From contig JAAXZN010000038.1 in assembly GCA_012719855.1 (NCBI GenBank), positions 1 to 56,577 on the forward strand: 56,577 nt of DNA, in the 5' to 3' direction. Made by a program: the position numbers and the translations under genes. The notes below the pieces were generated by a model. The model did not search any database, had not been told where the DNA came from, and saw nothing but the letters and a program-made list of their open reading frames with translations. Shown in pieces: positions 14,803 to 23,800 of this stretch (position 1 is the stretch's first letter; each line of letters starts with the position of its first letter). This stretch comes from Serratia liquefaciens. Its GTDB lineage: Bacteria; Pseudomonadota; Gammaproteobacteria; Enterobacterales; Enterobacteriaceae.

Positions 14803-17800
14803 CTTTATGCTCCGCTTTATCAAGGGCATCTTTTGCAGCATCGCTGACTATTTCACTAGCTGTAGAACCACCAACAGCTCCAATCACCTCAGCCGTCCCC
14901 TCTTTAACTGCTGTCGATAACCCTCCAGTAATATATTTTTCCGCTTTACTCCCCGCAACGGAACCTAGTCCAGCCCCAATAACCGAATTAGTAGGATCCT
15001 CCCCTTTAATACCACTGCCAATGGCAGCCCCCCCCATATTTATAGCTGCTGATGATCCAATACCTTTTCCTGTTGTCGCGGCTGATGTTATCCCTGCCAT
15101 TATTGCATCGACATAACTGAACGGTTCTTTTCCTGACAACTGAGATACTGTATTAACACCAACACCGATTGCAGCATTAAGCGCCATACCTTCTTTTATG
15201 GTAGTACCTAGCACATTGCCACCAAACATCAACGGCGCATCACCTATGCTGGCATTCGATTTATGGTAGCCCCAGGTGTTCAAGATGCTCTGAGCTTTTG
15301 ACATGGCTTCAGAGTCAGGGTTACGTTTCATGTAATCCCGGCCAGAGAGCAGCCCGGTAACCAGCTGTTGTGCTACCGCTGGCCCGTAGGCTTTTTCCAT
15401 TTCAGAAGCATAAATACGAAGATACCCGGCCAGTTCAGCCCGCTCATTACTGCTCATCAGTGAAGGATCTTTAGTAAATTTAGAAACCAGCGCATCACTG
15501 CGTTTGTCGGCATTTTCCAGCTTAATAAGCTCATTGGCTGTAGCTAATGACTTATCACCGTTCTTAATTTTCTCAACGGCTTTGTCGAGCTTGCCTGAAG
15601 ATGTCGCACCAAGGAGGTTATTCTCAACCGCATTCTTGCCGGCCTGACCTCCGGTTACCGCTCCCGCAGTATCACCCGTCGCCAGGCCACCGGCAAGCCC
15701 TGCGGCCAACTGGCTCAGTGCGCTAACCTGCTGTTTCTCGCTTTCGCTCAGTTGCTCCGCCGTCTTGCCCGGGAACAACTGGCCGGCAATGTAGCGTGCC
15801 GCCAGCTCCCCGCCACCGGCACCCAGTCCTCCTGCCGCGGCCGACTGGTTGTTCAGCTGCGCCGTCACCGCCCCCAGTACCGCGTGCGCCATCGCGTTGG
15901 CGGCAATGTCTACTTCACCGGTCAGCGGATTGGTGGTCAGTTTCTTGATTTCCGTCGCCAGATACGGCGAGACACCGCTCGCCAGCGCGCCCGCCAGGTT
16001 ATTGCCCGCCAGCGCCGTCAGCGCCCCCGTTACCGCCTGCGCCGCCTTCTGCAGGTCGCTGCCGGTGCCGTATTGCCGCATCGCGTTGTCGTATGCCCGC
16101 TGCATCACCGCCGCATCGTTCGTCGGTTTACCGCTCTTCTCAAGCTGCTCCCTGGCCTGCGCCAGCGCTGCCGGGTCTTTCTGCGCTTTCAGCCCGGCGA
16201 TATCGCCCTGCGTGCGGATGACGTCCATCGCCTGGCCGCCGATCTCGCCGATCAGCTGCGCCTGCTTGAGCCGCTTCTGCTCCTTCTCCTTGTTGAATAT
16301 CGGGCTGATGCTGCCGTCGTTGGCATGCTCGGTATCCCGGTTCAGCTGCGCCACATCCTGCTGCTGTTTGTCTTTGTCGCGAACTATCAGCGTACCTTCG
16401 CTGACCCCGGCCTTCGTCGTGCCCTCGGCATGCCCGCTGTTGTTGGCGCCCGACAGCATGCCGCCGGCCATGTTGGTCAGCAGGTCTTTGCCCACCGGCC
16501 CGCCGGTGCTGAAGCTGCCGCCGCTATGCGTTGCGCTGTAGTCCGCCTGGTTGTGGATGTCCGTCCAGCCCAGCGTGCCGGTATCGAAGCGGTTCTTCTC
16601 TTTGTCCGCTTGGCTTGCAATAACGGCGCCGTCGAGCTGGGTGTGTTCTTTGACCTTGACGTCATACCCGCCCTTGCCGGCAAACAGCCCGGTCTGCTCT
16701 TTCACCGAGTCGAAGTTGCTGTGCAGCTTGTCCTTGCTGGCGCTTACGTTGGCTGAGCCGGTCATCGAGCCGAAGGTGAAGCTGCCGCCCGCGCTGGCGT
16801 TTTGCTGTTTGGCGTCATAGCGGTCGCTGTCTTGTTGGCTTTGCAGCGTCAGGTCACGGCCCACGTCGACGGTAACCTTTTCTCCGCTGGCCTGCGCGCC
16901 GGTAAGCGTGGTGTCGCGGCCGCTGGTCACCTTGAGATTACTGCCCGCATCCAGGGTGGTTTCGGTCTGGGTCAGGCCGTTGCCGTTCTCATGCCCCTTG
17001 CCGGCATTGACGCCGGCCGAGACGCTGATGCCATAGCCGCCCGAGCCGGCGGCGATACCGACGCCAACGTTGCCGCCTTTGCTGCTGTTCTTGCCGACGG
17101 TGCTTTCGCTGTTCTGCGCCGACTGCAGGGTAATGTCCCGCGCCGCATCGAGCGACAGGTCTTTGCCCGCCTTCAACTGGCTGCCGGTGATAGTGATATC
17201 GCCACTCTGTGCGTTGTGACTTTTACCGGTTGCCGTTATCGACAGGTTTTGCCCGGCGGTAAGCGTGCTGCCCTGCGACTGTCGGCTGTCGGTGCGGGTT
17301 TCGCTTTTCGACGACTGACTGCCGTAGGAGGCGCTGATGCCCACCGTGTTGGTGGCGCCCTGCGCTGCTCCTTCGTCTCCCGGCTGTAAACCGGCAGCGG
17401 CGTTTTTCGCCTCCGCCGAGGCGGTCAGCGCATTGTCCCGCTCCCAGGCCTGTGCGGCCTGCACGCCGGACAGCACCGCTTTGGTGTTTTGCAGCGCGTT
17501 CAGGCGTCCGTCGCCTTCTTTTCGCGCCTGCTGCGCCGAGCTGACGGCGGTGTTGAGCGCGCCGCCTACGGTGCCCGACAGCGCCACGCTCAGGCCGCTC
17601 TGCTTCTGCTCGTAGGTCTCTTTACGCGTGCGCGCATCAACGCCGGGATCGATAGTCACGCTGTCGCCGGTAAGAGCCAGGTCCTTGCCCGCCACCAGGT
17701 CGGCGCCGCCAATGTGCAGTTGGTTGCCCGCCGTGATCTTGACGCTGCCCTGGCTGCTGCCGACGGTACTGACGCTCTGGCTCTGGGTCCGGCCTTTATC

Positions 17801-20800
17801 GTCGATTTCGTGTTTGCTCGACTGCTTGCCAATGGTGAACCCGATACCGCCGCTGCCCAGCAGGCCGCTCTTTTTATTCTCCTCCAGCCGGTAGTGCGTG
17901 TCGGTCTCGGTGGCTGCGCCGATATCGACGTTACGGCCGGCCTGCAGGTTCACGTCCCGGTCGGCGGCAATGGCCGAGCCGGTAACCGTCAGGTCGGCGG
18001 CAATGGCCGAGCCGGTAACCGTCAGGTCGTTACCGGCGTTGACGCTGACGCTGTTGCCGCTCAGCAGGCTGCCTTTCTCGCGCGTGGTCGCGTCATTGGC
18101 GATACTGTGGCTGCTGCTTTTTTTCAGGAAGCCCTTTTTCTGAGACCGCTCTTCACTGAAGGTCGACTCGCGTTCGGTGGCGGTATTGAGGGTCACATCC
18201 TGCTTCGCCTGCAGGGCAACGGTACCCTGCTCGCTGTGCAGGGCGCTTGCCGTGGCGATGATGCTGCCGTTCTGCGCTACCACCGTGACGCCGCCCTGCC
18301 CGCTGAGGGTGCTGCCCACCACGTTTTCCCGCAGGACTTCTTCGGCGCGCTCACCCTTGGTTTTCCGGCCGCGACTTTCCTCGTTGGAGACGCGATGCTC
18401 GCTGTCGGTGGTGTGGTTAAGGATCACATCGTTTTTCGCCTGCAGGGCGATGGCGCCCTGGTCGCTGTGCAGGGTGCTGCCGGTGACCGTGACGTCGCCT
18501 TCGCGCCCGACTACCGTCACGCCGTCGCGCCCGCTGAAAGTGCTGCCGGTGCTGATTTCGCGCTCGGTTTGCTCAATGCGACGGCTTTTGGTTTTACCCT
18601 CGCGTTTGTTTTCGCTGTCCTGGTCCTGCGTTCGGGTACGCGCGTCTTTGATAGTCACGTCCCGCGCGCTGACGCCAATACGCCCCTCTTTACTGTCAAT
18701 CTGCGCGCCTTCGGCCAACAGGCGGTTGCCCGCCACCAGGGTGACGCCCTGGTCTCCGCTGAGTGCGCTTAATGTCAGGCGCTCTTCCTGGCGGTCGTTG
18801 CTGACTGATGAAGTACGGCTGTTGGCGTCCAGGTGCGTGGTATTGGTGGTGCTTTCGGCCCTGATGTTGATATCGCCGCCGGCCTGCACGCGGGTGCTGC
18901 CGGCGGCGCTGGCCTGGCTGCCCGTGAACGTGACGTCTCGCCCGGCATTGAGCGTGAGGTTGCCGCCGGCGTTAAGTTCACTCCCCTGAGCCTGCTGCCA
19001 TTCGCCGCTGACGTGCGCCATCCGGGAGCCTGCCGCTTCCGTGCCGCCGCGGGTGCGGTTACCCATTGAACCGGAGATAACCTCAAGATCGGCGGTATGG
19101 CTGCTTTTCGCGGCGGTGATGGTCAGATCGTTACGTGCGCTCAGGCTGAGCGTATCGGCCGCATCCAGTTTCGCCCCCGTGAGCGTGATATCGGTGCCGC
19201 GCAGGCGAATATCGCCGGCGCTCATCGTCGCCTGACGCAGCGCATCCTGCAGGTTAGTGCTCATGGCCAGACTGTCGGCCTGCACGTCAATGCTGCCGGC
19301 TTTGATGTCGCCGCCCTGATGCAGGAACTGCCCGGCGTCGACCGTCAGGGCTTTGTCGGCAAACAGGTTGCCGGCATTGGTGATGCTGTTTGCCGAGAGT
19401 TGCAGGTCGCCGCCGCCAATTACCGCGCCATCGCCGGTCAGGCGCAGCGTAGTCTGTGCCAGGTACACCTTCGGTACCCACACCGTTTGCGGGCCGCCTT
19501 CCGTTTGCACCGTCTCGCTCACCAGCCAGACGATATCCTGTTGCAACGCTGCAATTTGCTCCGGCGTCAGGGCCACGCCCGGCACCAGATGGAAGTCCTG
19601 GGCGACTTTACTGCCGTTGTTCATCAGTTGCTGATACTGCTCCATCGCATCCCAGCCCTTGACGGACGGTTTGCCGGTCAGCGCCAGCACCTGCTCGCGC
19701 ACCAGACGCTGCTCGTAAAAGCCGTCGCCCAGGCGCTTATGGGTCTGCGCGGGGTCATACCCTACGCGTTCTAGCATATAGTCGCTGCTGATAAAGTTGT
19801 CGCGGCGGGTAAAGCGTTCATCGGTCACCACCAGGAACGGGCTGCCGGTCGCCGTATGCTGACTAAACAAGCCGTTATTGGGGATGGCGGTGGCCACATT
19901 GCCCAGGTGCTGTAACTGCGTCAGCGCCAGCTCAGACGGCAGCAGTGGGCGCCCCAGCGGCGAGGACGGCGTGGCGCCCGGTCTTGTCATTTGCTCGCCC
20001 GGCGCCAGCGTCGTATCGCCGTCAGGTCGGGCAGCGCCCTCTACCGTGAAGGCCAGCGGATTGCGCTCAAGCTCGGCGCGTTCGGCATCCACCGCCTTTA
20101 ACGCCGCATCAAGTTGACTGATTTGCGCCTGATTGACCGTGGTGTTGGTGATGCGGGCTCCGTTGATGGTGACCGTGCCATTGCCGGTGATCACCCCGTC
20201 AACGGTCGCCAGCGCCGTGGTTTCGTCCCGGTTGAACGTGGGGTACCAGTGATGCGTGTCCTTGTCATAATGGTCAACGATAGCCGCCTGGCGCCGCTCA
20301 TTAACCGAGTAACCGCGGTTGTCCACGCTGCCGCCGCCGTCCTGCGTCAGATTGCCGTTGGCGGTAATGACGCTGGCGTCATTGAGCAACGCTCCCGTGA
20401 TGCGCAGCACCATGTTGCCGCCCGCCAGAATACGCGCGCCGATCCCCTCACTCACCAGCTTGTCGCGCGTCACCGTGCCGCTCTCGGTACGTTCGCGGAA
20501 GTTGTTGTAATCGGTGATGAACGGCGCGCTGTCGATATCGACATGCTTTTCGGGATCCCAGGTCATCACCTGCGTCCAGTCGTGCTCCCAATGGAAGCCG
20601 TTTTGATAAGGCGTCGGGATGGTCGCCAGCTGATTGCCCCCACGCGTTTCATAGAACGTCATCGCATAGCTGCCATCGGCATTCGGCTTGAGCGCCAGGT
20701 AGTTGACCCACAGGTCGGTCAATTGGCCCTTATTGTCCTTGACCCGCACCTGTGCGCGCTTGCCCGCCGCATCAATGGCCAGCAGAGTGCCGTAGCGGTT

Positions 20801-23800
20801 GGTTTGCGCCGCCGAATCATCCTGGAATGTCAGCTGTTGGGTAGTCGGCGCCAGGGTGCTTTTGTCGGGATTGACCGCCGAACCATAAGAGCGCCAGTAG
20901 TAGTTGTAGCGGTGCCATTTGTAGTCGTTCTTCTCCGCGTTACGTTCAATCACCAGCCCTTCGCGCAGGTTGTTCAGGCGACGCGCTTCCACTGTGGCGT
21001 CACCGTCTGCTTCGATAAAGCTGGCCCGATTTTCAATCAGGTCATCGCTGTGCAACTGCAGGCGGTCGGCGCTGTAAATCAGCGCGCCCTCCCGATTGGT
21101 CAGTCGCTCACCGGCCTGCACCGTCAGGCTGTGGGTCGCCGCCATCACCGCAGGCGCACCGTGGTTGTCGATAATGCGCCCGTTCACGGTGATGTCGTCG
21201 CCCATCAGCGCCGCGGTGTTGTCCAGGGAATCGACGTTCAGCGTCATGCTGTCCGCCTCAAGGCGCCCGGTGTTTTGCAAGGCTCCGGTCGTCAGCTGCA
21301 GCGTTTTGCCCACCAGCGTCGCCGGATTGGTGATGCTGGCCGCAGTGAGCGCCAGATTACCTGGCAGCAACCAATCCGCCAGGTTGGTAAAGGCGCCGCT
21401 CAGGGAGAACGTCACCGTGCCGTTACTGCTGATCGTTTCGCCGGTCTGATGGGTGTAGTCCTGCTGCGCGGACAGCGTCAGCGCCTGCAGCCCCAGCAGG
21501 GTACCGTTCTGATTATCCAAGGTACGCGCATGCACGGTGAGTTGCCCGGCGCTCTCCACGCGCCCGCCCTGGTTGAGCAGCGCCAGCGGCGAGTCGGTCT
21601 GTGACCGGTCAGTATTGATATTGAGGTTGCCGTTGGCCAGGATACGCCCCTGGCGGTTGTCCAGCTGCGTTACCCCCGCGAGGGTCATCTGGCCGCTACT
21701 CTGCAGGCGGCCTGCGGTATTGTCGATATCATGAGAGGTGATGTCGGCGCGTGTGGTGCCCAGTATCAACCCGCCATCGCGATTGTTCAGACGGTCGGCC
21801 TGTAGATTGAGAGCCGCCTGGCTGCTGAGCGTGCCCTGACCGCTGTTATCGAGCGTCCCGGCCTTGAGCGCCAGCCCCTGGGTTGACACTAATTGCCCAC
21901 CCCGGTTGTTGACCTGCGCCCCCTCAAGGGTGAGCGAGTCACCGCTGTGCACCTTGCCGTGTTGATTGTTAAGCCGGTCGAGTCGGTAGATGCCCGCCCC
22001 CTGACTGATGAGCGTACCTCCGGCGTTGTCCAGCTGCTTTGATGCCACCGAGATGCCGCCGCGGCTGCTGAATACGCCGCGTGTATTATTGATACCGGCG
22101 GCCGACACCTTCTGGTCGCCATTGCTGCGCACGGCACCGTCGGTATTCTCCAGCAAGCCAAGAATACGCAGCGCTACGTGTTGCTGGCCGTCTATCGTCC
22201 CGCCGGCATTATTCAGCGTTTGTGCGTCAAGCGCCAGCGCACCGCCGCCCTGTATTTTCCCGCCACGGTTGTCCAGCCCACCGTTCAGATTGAGCCGCAG
22301 CTGCTTCTGGCTGTAGAGTTGCCCCGCCTGTGCGTTATCAAGGCTACGGGCGGCAATAGTCAGCGCCTGGCCCGCCAGCCACTGACCACCCGCGTTATTG
22401 ATGGCGCCGGCATGTTCGCCATCTTTGGCGCCTGCAACAGCAAGCTGCCCCTGCGCCGAGACCTTGCCGTTGCGATTATCGATATCCTGTTTGATGCGCA
22501 GCGCCAGGTTTTGTGCCGATTGCATCACGCCCCGGGCGTTATCCAACCAATCAGCCGCCAGCTGTGCTTCCTGCTGGCTCTGTACGCTGCCCTTCGTATT
22601 GTCAAAACCGCCGCTTCTGGCCCGCCAGCTCCCCTGGCTGCCCATCCAACCCTGCGCGTTGACGATATCCTGCGCCTGCAGCATTTGAGCCGACTGACTA
22701 AAAATCCGCCCCTGGCCGTTATCCAGCTTGCCGGTGAACTGCATGTCCAGGCTGCCCAGCGCGTTGATGGCGCCCTGAGCATTGAGCAGGCTGGCGGCGC
22801 GCACCTGCGTGCGGCCATTGCCGGTCAAGGTGCCGTTTTGATTGTCCCAGCCCCCCGCCAGCGCCAGAGAAAGCGCCTGGCCGCCCAGCACCACCCCTGC
22901 AGCGCGGTTGGTCAACTGGCCTCCCTGCAGAGACAGATCGCCGCCGCTCTGCAGGGAGCCGCCATCATTATCGAACAGGCTGGCTGCACCGCCGTTAACG
23001 GCAAGGGCTTGCTGCGCGGTCAGTTTGCCGGTGCAATTGAGGATATTGCCTGCGGCGTCAAGCGTCAGGTTACCGCCGGACTGCAGCCGCCCGCCGGTAT
23101 TGTCAAGCGACTGCGCGTTGGCGGTGACCTGCCGGCCACCTTGTGCGGTGCCGCCACGGTTGTCCCAGTCGCCATCGGTCTTGACGGTGAGTATATTGCC
23201 GCCTTCAAGCCAGCCGGCGGCGTTGCTCAGCACTTGTTGCGCAGTCAGGCTTATATCCTGCCTGGCGACCACCTTACCCTGAGCGTTATCGAGGCGTTGC
23301 GCCGTTAGCGTGAGCGACTCACCGCTGATTTCGCCCTCGCGGTTCACCAACTCAGCCGCACTGTTCAACACCAGTTGTTGCCCGCCCAGCAGTTTGCCGG
23401 CCTCGTTGCGCACGCTCCCTGCCGCTATGTGGGTTTGCCCGCTCCCCGATATCGTGCCACGGCGGTTATTCAGCTCACCGTCAGTGCGCACCGTCAACGC
23501 CCGGCCGGCGCCCAGCAGTCCTTGCGTGTTGTCCAGCCCCTGGTGGGCATGCAGCTCAAGCCGCTCCTGACCAATCACTTTGCCCTGCGTATTATCGAGC
23601 CGGTCAGACTTCACCGTCAGCACAGTGGCACTGATTTCGCCGCCGCGATTGGTGGTGTTCCCCGAGGTCGTCAGGGTAGACGCCTGGCCTGACAGCAGCT
23701 TGCCGCCGTCATTGTTGAGGGTCGTTGCCGTTGCCGTGACGGCCGTTTCGCCTTGCGCCGTGCCGCCGCGGTTGTCCCAGTCGCCGGCGTGAACATCCAG

